Shown here: positions 1 to 8,122 of the stretch, one piece after another
Layout: each line of letters starts with the position of its first letter
Position numbering within the stretch: position 1 is the first letter of the stretch
NCBI GenBank assembly: GCA_013214525.1
Contig: JABSSG010000021.1
Location: 1-56,327, forward strand
Reading direction: 5' to 3'
Length of the DNA stretch: 56,327 nucleotides
Source of the DNA: Rickettsiales bacterium
GTDB lineage: Bacteria; Pseudomonadota; Alphaproteobacteria; Rickettsiales; JABSSG01
Translations under genes and position numbers: made by a program
The notes under the pieces: model-generated
Seen by the model: only the letters and a program-made list of their open reading frames with translations
Told to the model about the DNA's origin: nothing
Database searches by the model: none

Positions 1-2
1 AT

Positions 3-506
3 ATAGCAAGTATTAAGGGTGCATATGAAGGAAGCAAAAAGGTTCTTGCTTGGGCGAAAGAGGATGGTCGAAATGATGATATTAAAGGGCAATGGCAAGA
101 TGTATCAGATATTTCTCCTAGATTATTTCAAAGATGTCTGAGTGAATTGCAAGTGTCTTCTTCAACAAGGGGTGCAGAATCTGATGCGACTAAATATTTA
201 AATAATGTACTAGAGGCTTTTAAGATCAATGGGTTAGAAGAAGGTCTAATAAAGGAAGCAGGCACTATTAAAAATTCTTTAGTAGAAGAGGGTCTCTATG
301 ATGGCAATAAGAATGCATTTCAGAAAATAATCGAAGGTATTACGAAAGAAATTAAAAGCACTAAATTTGTAAGCCAAGTAGTTATTTTAAATAATATATT
401 AATAGCGTTTGGTTTTCCAAATGCAGTATATTCTCAAATTGAGCATTTGATGAGTGAAGCTTTAAAAAATGTAAAAAATTTGAGATTATTGAGCTTGATG
501 AGTTAG
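3..506 (+). CDS. hypothetical protein, 5' end off the window
   Basis: The reading frame is open from the first complete codon in the window to TAG at 504-506, so the true start lies upstream and 167 residues are visible. I do not recognise the family. The visible part is mostly charged, helix-prone sequence with no signal peptide or clear membrane segment. The end of the frame crosses two A6 runs at 464-469 and 473-478. Reading one extra A there would continue directly into the next ORF, which starts at 509, giving a smooth run of acidic helix. The pair is therefore probably one gene split by a frameshift, or one product made by slippage. A genuine two-gene operon with a 2-nt gap is the alternative. 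Confidence 0.6.
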   Translation: MASIKGAYEGSKKVLAWAKEDGRNDDIKGQWQDVSDISPRLFQRCLSELQVSSSTRGAESDATKYLNNVLEAFKINGLEEGLIKEAGTIKNSLVEEGLYDGNKNAFQKIIEGITKEIKSTKFVSQVVILNNILIAFGFPNAVYSQIEHLMSEALKNVKNLRLLSLMS

Positions 507-508
507 CA

Positions 509-1687
509 ATGAGCATAGATAGACATGACGATATTGAATCTTTTGTTCAAAAACGTCTTACAACGCAAATAGAAGAAATTAAGAATAGCAAAGACTTAAA
601 TACAGAGGAAAGAATAAAGAAATTGAGGTGGTTAGAGTCAATAGTATCAAGGTATTATTCTAAAGATGATAAAGCAGCATTTAAGCAATATGTAGCAACT
701 TTGGAAATACAAAGCGATTTTGATGATGTTTCTGATGGCAAATTTAAAGTAAAAGTAGAAGATGAGACAGGGGCTACCTATTTTTATTATGGAAAAGGAG
801 GACTTGAATTTTTAGATCAAAAATATTTAGAAAGTTTAGTTTCTGCGGTAAGAGATAACCAAAAGTATCCTTATATGAGGATAGTTATTAAAAACCTTCC
901 ATTAGGTGTTGAACATGCTAAAGCACTTGCAGAAGAAGCAAGGAAGTCTTACGCTAAAATTGTTGGAAGTATCAGTTGTTTAAGCGATGAGGCGGAGAGA
1001 ATTATTAATGATGCTATGAAAGAAAATGCAGAAAATTTTGAGGTATTAAAGTGGTGGTATTTGTTTAAAGATGTCTCTTTTTTTGATAAGGAGGCTTCTT
1101 TTTTAGAAAGCTATAGGAAGGGTTCATATGAATATTATCAATTCAGGGAACAATCAATGGAGCATTATAAAGCTGCTCTTACTTCAGATGTTTTCCTGAC
1201 TGGTGGTGAAGTAGAAAAAGTTATAAGAAGGTTTAGTAAGTATAACAATGTTACAGAAGAACAATTCGAAGAAGACTTTCTAGGTAAAGCATTAGACGGA
1301 GCCAAAGCACTTGTAGCAAATTTAAAAGACCAGACAAGTGAAGAATTACTTAGATCGTTAATAAAGTTTATAAATAATAGTTTTAGTAACGTAGACGAAT
1401 TTAATGATGGTGTGTCTGAGTTTATAACTCAGAATCCTAATTTTTTTACTGATAAACAAGATTTCTTGGAAGAAATAGAGGATCTTTTAGAAGAGGGAAG
1501 CAAATTACAACAAGACTTAAATAATCAAGAAGATTTTGATATTAATAACGATGAGGAATTAGAACATGACTCTAGCAATACAAAAAATTCTACATATGAA
1601 GATACGGATAATTCATTTACGGGAGAAGAGTCAGTAGATCCTGCGGGAGAGTCAACAGATTTTCATAATGATTTTGAAAATGTTTAG
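509..1687 (+). CDS. hypothetical acidic protein, possibly the 3' part of a split gene
   Basis: The frame encodes 392 residues from ATG at 509. I do not recognise it. It is hydrophilic and rich in Lys, Glu and Asp, with predicted helical stretches. The last 70 or so residues are strongly acidic and Asn/Ser-rich low-complexity sequence, probably disordered. No membrane segment or catalytic motif is visible. The start lies 2 nt after the stop of the preceding frame, and this frame is also open upstream of its ATG back to a TGA near 453. That suggests the ATG may be an internal methionine of a longer protein joined through the A-runs at 464-478. An acidic, largely helical cytosolic or secreted protein is as far as the sequence allows. 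Confidence 0.6.
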   Translation: MSIDRHDDIESFVQKRLTTQIEEIKNSKDLNTEERIKKLRWLESIVSRYYSKDDKAAFKQYVATLEIQSDFDDVSDGKFKVKVEDETGATYFYYGKGGLEFLDQKYLESLVSAVRDNQKYPYMRIVIKNLPLGVEHAKALAEEARKSYAKIVGSISCLSDEAERIINDAMKENAENFEVLKWWYLFKDVSFFDKEASFLESYRKGSYEYYQFREQSMEHYKAALTSDVFLTGGEVEKVIRRFSKYNNVTEEQFEEDFLGKALDGAKALVANLKDQTSEELLRSLIKFINNSFSNVDEFNDGVSEFITQNPNFFTDKQDFLEEIEDLLEEGSKLQQDLNNQEDFDINNDEELEHDSSNTKNSTYEDTDNSFTGEESVDPAGESTDFHNDFENV

Positions 1688-1692
1688 TATAT

Positions 1693-2163
1693 TTATAACC
1701 CTGTAGAGCCAAATCCTCCTGTGCCTCTTTGAGTATTACTGAGATTTTGTACTGGTTTTAAAATAGCTTTGGTCACTGGTTGAATAACCATTTGGGCAAT
1801 TCGCATGCCTCTTTCTATAGTGAAGTCTTCTTTTGATAAGTTTATTAAGATGATTCTTAGCTCTCCTCTATAATCAGAATCGATTGTGCCTGGAGTATTT
1901 AGGACTGTAATACCATGTTTAACAGCAAGTCCAGAGCGAGGTCTAACTTGAGCTTCAAATCCAATAGGTAAGGCGATAGAAAGCCCTGTTGGGATGAGTT
2001 CACGAGCCATTGGACTAAGCGTAATTGGAGAAGATATGTTAGCACAAAGATCTAAACCTGAACTTCCTTCCGTAGCGTATGAGGGTAGTGGTAGATCTGC
2101 TGCTGATTTACATTGTGTAATTTCTATTTCAATATTTTTGGTGCTTGAAGTGATAACTGTCAT
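1693..2163 (-). CDS. dut: dUTP diphosphatase (dUTPase)
   Basis: Hydrolyses dUTP to dUMP and pyrophosphate, keeping uracil out of DNA and feeding dTMP synthesis. The 156 residues match a full-length trimeric dUTPase. Visible motifs are SSGLDLCA (motif 1), [11 protein letters not shown] (motif 2), [11 protein letters not shown] with the catalytic Asp (motif 3), a GMRIAQMV segment (motif 4) and the C-terminal glycine-rich arm [10 protein letters not shown] (motif 5). All catalytic elements look intact. The start codon overlaps the bioA stop as ATGA, so it is probably translated from the bioCDA transcript by coupling. That is an unusual partner for biotin genes. The gene converges on the hypothetical ORF ending at 1687, leaving only 5 nt between them. 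Confidence 0.96.
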   Translation of the reverse strand: MTVITSSTKNIEIEITQCKSAADLPLPSYATEGSSGLDLCANISSPITLSPMARELIPTGLSIALPIGFEAQVRPRSGLAVKHGITVLNTPGTIDSDYRGELRIILINLSKEDFTIERGMRIAQMVIQPVTKAILKPVQNLSNTQRGTGGFGSTGL

Positions 2164-3494
2164 TTTAATTCCCTCATGATAAATTCAATGACATCATATA
2201 CATGATTTAATTCATTTTGGCAAATACAATACGGAGGCATAAGGTAAATTACATCTCCAAGTGGACGGATAAGAACACCATGTTCTAAAAATTTATTTTT
2301 TAATATATTATTAAAATCTCCTCCATATTCTCCTGAGTAATTACCTAAATTGAAAGCGGCAATTGTACCAATTACTCGTGGTTTTGTTACTCGAATGTTG
2401 TTTATGAATAAATGTTTTAATCTAATTTTATGTGTTTCCTCAATCATTTTGAGTTGTTTAATAGTATTTTCCTGTGTTAGTAGTTTTGAGGATGCAAATG
2501 CAGCAGCACATCCAATGGGGTTAGCTGTATAAGAATGTCCATGTGCAAGTGCTTGGTCAAAACTATCACCTAGGAAGGCGTGATAGATTTTTTCTGTTGC
2601 TACGGTAGCAGCAAGAGGTAGAAATCCGCCTGTAATGCCTTTAGACAAACAAATTAAGTCGGGAAGTGTTTGTGCTTTTTTACAAGCAAATAATTCTCCT
2701 GTTCGACCAAATCCTGTCATTACTTCATCAAAAATCACTAATATTTCATTGTTTTTGCATAGAGTTACTAACTTCTTTAAAAAGCCTTCTCTGCTAATGT
2801 TAAAACCACCTGCCCCTTGTACTAATGGTTCAATGATTAAACCAGCAATTTGATCTTTGTGTTTATGAATATAATTTTTAACTTCAGTGAGAGTTTTGTT
2901 TTCTTTATCTTCAATATTTTTATCTCCTATCCATGTAGCAGGAAAACTCATGAAATCGACGTCAAATAATAAATCATGGAATTTCTTGAAAAAACCTGAT
3001 TTTCTCCCAACAGACATAGCACCAAATGTATCTCCGTGATAACCATTTTCAAATGAGATGAATTTTCTTCGTATTTGTCCTTTATTTTGCCAGTATTGAT
3101 AAGCCATTTTGAGTGCAACTTCTACAGCAGTTGAACCATTATCTGAAAAAAATACTCTGTTTAAGGGTTGTGAATCTGCTGATGTATTATGCAATAGATT
3201 TATAAGCGTTTCAGATAGTTTAATTGCTGGATCATGAGAAAAACTGGCAAATAAAATATGTTCGATTTTATTTGCTTGATCAGATATTGCCTTGGCAATT
3301 TCTGGTTGTGCGTGCCCATGTAGATTAGTCCACCAACTAGCAATAGCGTCTATATATTTACGTCCTTTATTATCATAAAGATAAACCCCTTCTCCTCTTG
3401 TGATTAGAATAGGCTCTTTTAGGTTTTTTTCCTGTGTAAAAGGATGCCAAATATGATTCTTATTTAATTGTGCTAAAGTCATTAACTGCCTCAA
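2160..3494 (-). CDS. bioA: adenosylmethionine-8-amino-7-oxononanoate aminotransferase
   Basis: PLP-dependent class III aminotransferase that converts KAPA to DAPA using S-adenosylmethionine as amino donor in biotin synthesis. The 444 residues are a normal length. Diagnostic segments are the N-terminal [23 protein letters not shown], the Asp-containing [13 protein letters not shown] that holds the PLP ring, and [15 protein letters not shown] with the Schiff-base lysine. The first ATG (3494) overlaps the end of bioD by 35 nt. A second Met four codons later (3482) would still overlap and is also possible. It ends in an ATGA overlap with dut. Together with bioC and bioD it forms a compact minus-strand operon. 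bioF and bioB are not in the window. Confidence 0.96.
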   Translation of the reverse strand: MRQLMTLAQLNKNHIWHPFTQEKNLKEPILITRGEGVYLYDNKGRKYIDAIASWWTNLHGHAQPEIAKAISDQANKIEHILFASFSHDPAIKLSETLINLLHNTSADSQPLNRVFFSDNGSTAVEVALKMAYQYWQNKGQIRRKFISFENGYHGDTFGAMSVGRKSGFFKKFHDLLFDVDFMSFPATWIGDKNIEDKENKTLTEVKNYIHKHKDQIAGLIIEPLVQGAGGFNISREGFLKKLVTLCKNNEILVIFDEVMTGFGRTGELFACKKAQTLPDLICLSKGITGGFLPLAATVATEKIYHAFLGDSFDQALAHGHSYTANPIGCAAAFASSKLLTQENTIKQLKMIEETHKIRLKHLFINNIRVTKPRVIGTIAAFNLGNYSGEYGGDFNNILKNKFLEHGVLIRPLGDVIYLMPPYCICQNELNHVYDVIEFIMRELK

Positions 3495-4092
3495 ATAATT
3501 TTTTAGAAGGATTACGAGCTTTTAAAGAAGAATAATCTAAGGATTTAAATGACTCAAGCTCATCTAATACAGAAATTTTGCCAAATTTTTCTATTGCTAC
3601 TTTATTGTTTTTGTCTTTGGAGCCGTTCATTATAACGCCTAATATAGGAACATTTTCTTTTTTAAGTATTTCTATAGTCAAGCAAGTATGATTTATAGTG
3701 CCAAGCTTGGTGCTAGCTACAATTATTACTGGAATTTTTAATTTTTTAATTAAGGATAATATGGTTTGTTCGGTATTAAGTGGTACTAAAACTCCACCTG
3801 CTCCTTCAACTATGAGTCTCCCAGTTTGGGTATATGGTAAATCTAGTTTTTTTAGACAGATGTTTTTATTTTCTATATGAGCTGCTAAGTGAGGAGAAAC
3901 AGGATTGCTAAAAACATATTGTTCAGGGAGTATTCTGTTTTTATCTCCATTTAGTAAATTTTGTACAGTTAGCGAATCTCTATAACCGCTTTGTATAGGT
4001 TTCCAGTAATATGCATTCAGATGCATGCATAACCATGCAGACACTATAGTTTTACCTATATCTGTGTCTGTGCCTGTAATAAATATTTTCAT
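3460..4092 (-). CDS. bioD: dethiobiotin synthetase
   Basis: ATP-dependent carboxylase that closes the ureido ring of DAPA to give dethiobiotin. The 210 residues start with a P-loop, GTDTDIGKT, and carry the LIVEGAGGVLVPL segment typical of BioD. ITGTDTDIGKTIVSAWL is a textbook BioD N-terminus. The gene starts 7 nt after bioC ends and overlaps bioA by 35 nt, so the three are almost certainly cotranscribed in the order bioC-bioD-bioA. The C-terminal 25 residues are less conserved-looking but no break is seen. Confidence 0.95.
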   Translation of the reverse strand: MKIFITGTDTDIGKTIVSAWLCMHLNAYYWKPIQSGYRDSLTVQNLLNGDKNRILPEQYVFSNPVSPHLAAHIENKNICLKKLDLPYTQTGRLIVEGAGGVLVPLNTEQTILSLIKKLKIPVIIVASTKLGTINHTCLTIEILKKENVPILGVIMNGSKDKNNKVAIEKFGKISVLDELESFKSLDYSSLKARNPSKKLFEAVNDFSTIK

Positions 4093-4099
4093 AAAATTA

Positions 4100-4888
4100 T
4101 TATTTCTGTAAAATGCAAATGGCTATCTTATAATTAGCGATATCATCTATAAATAAACTATCAACTTTTTTACATAAACTCCTAAGTTCTGAAATAGTAT
4201 AAAGATTACTAGTGCTGGTTGATGCTCCCATTAATTTTAAATATTGTAAAAAGCCTATACTTGATTTGACAGGAGTAGATAGATCAATAGTTTTCATTGA
4301 TAACTTCTTTGGTTTGTTGCTAAGTAAAATCTTCTTAAGATTAGAGATAGAATGTAAGGGTATCATTCTATTCTTTATGCCAAGATCCTCATGTGCTTGA
4401 TTCCAAGATTGAAAAGTTCCATGTATTGGAATTGAGAACGCTAATATGTTTGTGATTTTAAACAAATTTTGTATAGTTTTTGAGAATTCTTGAAACCAAT
4501 GGAATGACATGTTTGCTATAATTAAATCAAAATTTGTATCCTCTGCAAATGAAAGTAATTCACCATCACATACTAAATATTTTGAATTGGTAAAGAAAGT
4601 ATTTCTACGACATTCTTCAATCATTTCCATTGATAAGTCAGAGATGAAATGTTGTGTGTTCTTAAAATGACGGACTAGATGTTTTGATAAGAACCCAGTG
4701 CCGCAACCTATTTCTAGCAGTGTTGTTATAGAAGATATATCGATTTGTTTTGATGTTTCCTTAAATAAAATTTGGGCAAGTTCTTTTTGTACAGTGCCGT
4801 GTTTGCTGTAATTATGTGCATTTTTCCCAAAATTAGTTCTAATGTTTTTCTTGATATTATTTTCAACTAATTGAGTAGTGTCTAACAT
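4100..4888 (-). CDS. bioC: malonyl-ACP O-methyltransferase
   Basis: SAM-dependent methyltransferase that masks malonyl-ACP as its methyl ester to start pimeloyl synthesis for biotin. The 262 residues contain the class I SAM motif LLEIGCGTGFLSKHL at about 60-75, a downstream acidic region (LVCDGELLSF) and IIANMSFHWF, which resembles the BioC motif preceding the LxP segment. Length and first position in a bio operon support BioC over a generic methyltransferase. No BioH-type esterase is visible nearby. The gene is followed upstream (4955-5135) by a MITE-like element, so the operon promoter must lie in the short stretch between 4889 and 4955, within the element, or beyond it. Confidence 0.88.
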   Translation of the reverse strand: MLDTTQLVENNIKKNIRTNFGKNAHNYSKHGTVQKELAQILFKETSKQIDISSITTLLEIGCGTGFLSKHLVRHFKNTQHFISDLSMEMIEECRRNTFFTNSKYLVCDGELLSFAEDTNFDLIIANMSFHWFQEFSKTIQNLFKITNILAFSIPIHGTFQSWNQAHEDLGIKNRMIPLHSISNLKKILLSNKPKKLSMKTIDLSTPVKSSIGFLQYLKLMGASTSTSNLYTISELRSLCKKVDSLFIDDIANYKIAICILQK

Positions 4889-4954
4889 TTTTTAAACAGT
4901 TTAATTTCTTGGTTTAACATGCTTATAGTGCCTAAAGATTCTTATCTTCTATCT

Positions 4955-5135
4955 TAAACCCTCAATAATGGATTGAAAAACATTATGCTTGTTCCCATGA
5001 AAGTGGTGATCTAGGCTATTTTTGCTACAAATTAGCAGTTTTTTCTTGAAATAGCTAGTCCATCATAAAAACTACTAATTTTCACTAAAAATATCCTAAA
5101 AATCTAAAATTCTCCTAATCCATTATTGAGGTTTA
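4955..5135. repeat. MITE-like element, copy 1 (about 181 bp)
   Basis: Non-coding element with near-perfect terminal inverted repeats. The left end reads TAAACCCTCAATAATGGATT and the right end is its complement with one base less. The interior has the family signature: a poly-A/CATTA tract, CTAGGCTATTTTTGCTA, GCTAGTC, ACTAATTTTCACTAAAA and CTAAAATTCTCCTAATCC. The outer flanks are TTAAA on both sides, compatible with a TA-rich target duplication. It lies between bioC and the next gene. Apart from this element, nothing is recognised in 4889-5274. Confidence 0.85.
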
Positions 5136-5274
5136 AAACCTCACGCATTTCAAATGTGGTAAGTGTATTTTAATACAACTATCAATAAGTTAATAAGCAT
5201 TAATAAATTGCTTGATTTATATAGAGATTTTTACTATAATATTACTAAATTTTAATAAATCTAGATATAGTAAC

Positions 5275-6822
5275 ATGTTGCTAAGACCATTTTTAAACAC
5301 AATATCCAATGCTTACAATGGGCTATATTGGGTTGGTGAAAATATTTTAAATATTCCATTAACTCAAATGGGACAAGCGTCTCAATTAACAACATCTGGA
5401 TATTCTTTTTTTGATAATGTGAGTTCAATGGTGAGCTATCAGCCTGAAACTATTGCTGGTAGATTAGTAAAAACTGCTATGACTAGTGCGGTAACATCTG
5501 CAGTGTTCGCTACAGTTGTTGGTGGTGGAATTGCTGCAAGTCCTTATGTGGCGACTGTAGCTGCAGCTACATCTACAGGATTATTTGTTGTTGAAAATTT
5601 ATTTGGAAAAGGAGCACGGGAATATACTGGCGCATATTTACAATATGGCACTGCTGGTGTTGCATTAGAAGCAACTACAAAAGCGGTTGATTATGGCATA
5701 AGTTTTGTCAGAGAAGATTGGGATCAGAATTATGTTACAAACTATAAAAACATTCTGTTATCAACAGATCTTTTAGTTGCTGTAGCACGTGGTGAAAAAG
5801 CATTTCTTAGTGGTTATATGAAGGATGCTAGCAACTACCTAAATAATGAAGTTTATAATTATTTGATAGATAATAGCATTGTTAATGCTGTATTTGATCT
5901 TTACGCTGCTTATAAATTACTAGGGTTAGCGGGCATGATGACAAGTGGCTTGACTAGTAGTTTAGAAACTGGTCATACAGAGAATCTCCATGATCAAATG
6001 AGAAATGATCCATCGAGACAAAGGTTATTACAGGAAGCAATACGAGAAGCAAAAAGCGATGAACATGTTAAAGCCATTGAAAGTGTGTATAGTTCTTATC
6101 ATGATCATGAGCAAAGTCCAGAGTTATTAGAGGGCATAAAAAGTGCAGACACTAATAGCTTTAGACATGTAGATGCATCAAACCCTCATCAAAGATTTGA
6201 GTTATTACAGGATGTAAAATCTCATTCACGTTCAAAACTTGATTATGCGGACTATGATTTCTCAGGTATTGAAAAACCTGTTCAGTTTAATGAATTAGCA
6301 CATAGTGTAGAAAAAAACGCTAATATATTAGCAGGAGTTAGAGCAGATGGTGGTGTAGAAAAGCATCAATTTGAAAATATTGGTGTGCAGCCTGTTTCAG
6401 CTTATTATTCGACTGATGTAAGACATGGAGTATTAAGAGAGATAGAAGCGGATGGTGGCGGATTAAGTAGTGGTTCATTTGAAGAAGTTGAATGGCCTAC
6501 AGAAAGTAATTTTGGTGTGAAGGAATATGCAGAAACTATGAATCCAGATGCTTTTTTCTTGAGCAATCCTAATCCAGAATTTCAATCACTAGCAGAAAGT
6601 GTTGCACGCGTACGTGCTGGTGAAGCATATCTTGCAGAGCTTGATAGTCTAACTGATTTTAGTATTGGTAGAAGTAGCTTTGACACTGGTTTATTATTTG
6701 CTCCATCATTTGGTGGTAGTGCTTTAGATAGTGGTGTTTGCGATATTAATATGCAGGCGACAGGATTATTAGAAGGATTTTCTTCAATAGCAACTGCTTT
6801 TGTAGGTTTGCTAGGTCGTTAA
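5275..6822 (+). CDS. hypothetical protein with N-terminal hydrophobic region and internal repeats
   Basis: Encodes 515 residues from ATG 5275. A TTG 63 nt further upstream extends the frame but adds unlikely sequence. I do not recognise the family. Residues of about 60-110 form a Gly/Ala/Val-rich hydrophobic stretch (SAVFATVVGGGIAAS, then ATVAAATSTGLFVV) that could form a membrane hairpin. The C-terminal two thirds is hydrophilic. Three loosely similar segments begin NDPSRQRLLQEAIREAK (about residue 244), NPHQRFELLQDVKSHSR (303) and NPNPEFQSLAESVARVR (431), suggesting degenerate repeats. The last 20 residues are hydrophobic again. Gly/Ala-rich insertion regions plus repeats are seen in some secreted proteins of intracellular bacteria, but no function can be assigned. 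Confidence 0.75.
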   Translation: MLLRPFLNTISNAYNGLYWVGENILNIPLTQMGQASQLTTSGYSFFDNVSSMVSYQPETIAGRLVKTAMTSAVTSAVFATVVGGGIAASPYVATVAAATSTGLFVVENLFGKGAREYTGAYLQYGTAGVALEATTKAVDYGISFVREDWDQNYVTNYKNILLSTDLLVAVARGEKAFLSGYMKDASNYLNNEVYNYLIDNSIVNAVFDLYAAYKLLGLAGMMTSGLTSSLETGHTENLHDQMRNDPSRQRLLQEAIREAKSDEHVKAIESVYSSYHDHEQSPELLEGIKSADTNSFRHVDASNPHQRFELLQDVKSHSRSKLDYADYDFSGIEKPVQFNELAHSVEKNANILAGVRADGGVEKHQFENIGVQPVSAYYSTDVRHGVLREIEADGGGLSSGSFEEVEWPTESNFGVKEYAETMNPDAFFLSNPNPEFQSLAESVARVRAGEAYLAELDSLTDFSIGRSSFDTGLLFAPSFGGSALDSGVCDINMQATGLLEGFSSIATAFVGLLGR

Positions 6823-7005
6823 AATTTTTCTACGATAGATTCTCATAAGAAATATTGGTTATAACTTTTTAAAGTTTGAATATTGTAGTATCTAAGGTCT
6901 TATAGTATATAATATCTTATCTTTTATATATCAGTAAAAACTTATTCTCTTAGGACATTTTTTAGCTGGTTTTGCGTAATATAAAGTTCACGTGTTTAAC
7001 AAAGT

Positions 7006-8109
7006 ATGAAGTTATATCTTAAATACACAACTATAACGGCTTTAAAGCTATTTTTAATTATAGTAGGAGCTTTATCTTTAACAGCTACATTAATCCAAGT
7101 GATGTTGTTTTTGAGTGTGTCTATAAATCGCTTAGATCTTGACATAATTTCCATGATGAAATTTATGTTGCTTTGTTTGCCTGCCATTTTTGTTTATGTA
7201 TCCCCCATTGCATTGATTTGTATGGCTTTATATTATTTCCATATATTATTCTCAGATAATGAATTATTAACTTTAGAGTTGACTGGTATATCAAAGCAGC
7301 AATTAGCATTGCCTATTATTTTTATAATGTGTGCAACTGCTATGTTATCCGTAATAATGTGCTTTTTTATAAACCCTATATGTAAGAAACAGCTTTTGCT
7401 TCAAAGAAAGGTTTTACATGAGAAGGTAATTAATGCTGTTTTAAAAGAAAAAACTTTTACAAAAGTTTCGAATCAACTGATTCTTTATATAGAAAAAAGA
7501 AGAGATCAGAAAGATCTACGAGGTGTTATAATTTACGACAAAACTAAACCAGCTGAAGTTACCACTATCTTTGCACAAAAAGCAGTTTTATTTGATGAAG
7601 GTGGTAAAACAATGTTTAAATTATATGATGGCAGTAGACAAACACTTGTAAATAATAACTTACAGACTTTATATTTTAAGTCTCTTATTTTTGATATATC
7701 TGAGTATGCTAGGAAATTTACGGATTCTGAAAAGCTTTTAGCTTCTCAGCCAATGAATAAATTGATTGCTTTGAGGAAAAAAAATAATGGTGATTTTAAA
7801 TTTCAGAAGCGAGTAAGCCAAGAAATTCATAGGCGTATTTCTTGGCCATTGCTTAATATCTCATTACCTATTTTATTTTTATTTAGTGGCTTAAGTTATA
7901 GGGAATACAGGAGTAAGAGTCCTAAAAAAGTTAATATTTTTATTAGCACTACATTATGTATTGTACAGATGGTTTTATATTTTTTTCTTGTGAATAGAAT
8001 AGGAACAAAGTCAGTATTTACTCTATTTACATATGGAAATATATTATTTTTCTGTGGTGTTGGTGCGTTTTTCTTAAAAAAAATGTATAAGATTAAAACT
8101 CTATTATAA
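7006..8109 (+). CDS. lptF: LptF/LptG-family LPS export permease
   Basis: Inner-membrane permease of the lipopolysaccharide transport ABC exporter (LptB2FG), which extracts LPS and passes it to LptC/LptA. The 367 residues have the family architecture: an N-terminal segment KLYLKYTTITALKLFLIIVG with TM1, two more TM segments up to about residue 120, a periplasmic beta-jellyroll-like middle (about 135-265, containing the typical LRGVIIYD stretch), then three C-terminal TM segments. The wording NELLTLELTGIS and the RRISWPLLNISLPILFL re-entry are typical of this family. I prefer LptF over LptG but cannot exclude LptG. It stands alone here. Its presence implies that this organism makes LPS. Confidence 0.85.
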   Translation: MKLYLKYTTITALKLFLIIVGALSLTATLIQVMLFLSVSINRLDLDIISMMKFMLLCLPAIFVYVSPIALICMALYYFHILFSDNELLTLELTGISKQQLALPIIFIMCATAMLSVIMCFFINPICKKQLLLQRKVLHEKVINAVLKEKTFTKVSNQLILYIEKRRDQKDLRGVIIYDKTKPAEVTTIFAQKAVLFDEGGKTMFKLYDGSRQTLVNNNLQTLYFKSLIFDISEYARKFTDSEKLLASQPMNKLIALRKKNNGDFKFQKRVSQEIHRRISWPLLNISLPILFLFSGLSYREYRSKSPKKVNIFISTTLCIVQMVLYFFLVNRIGTKSVFTLFTYGNILFFCGVGAFFLKKMYKIKTLL

Positions 8110-8122
8110 ATTAAAAACCCTG

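Noticed and set aside
5212-5274. TTG-initiated N-terminal extension of the protein starting at 5275
   Set aside because: The added 21 residues are an AT-rich low-quality run; the ATG at 5275 begins sequence that fits the rest.
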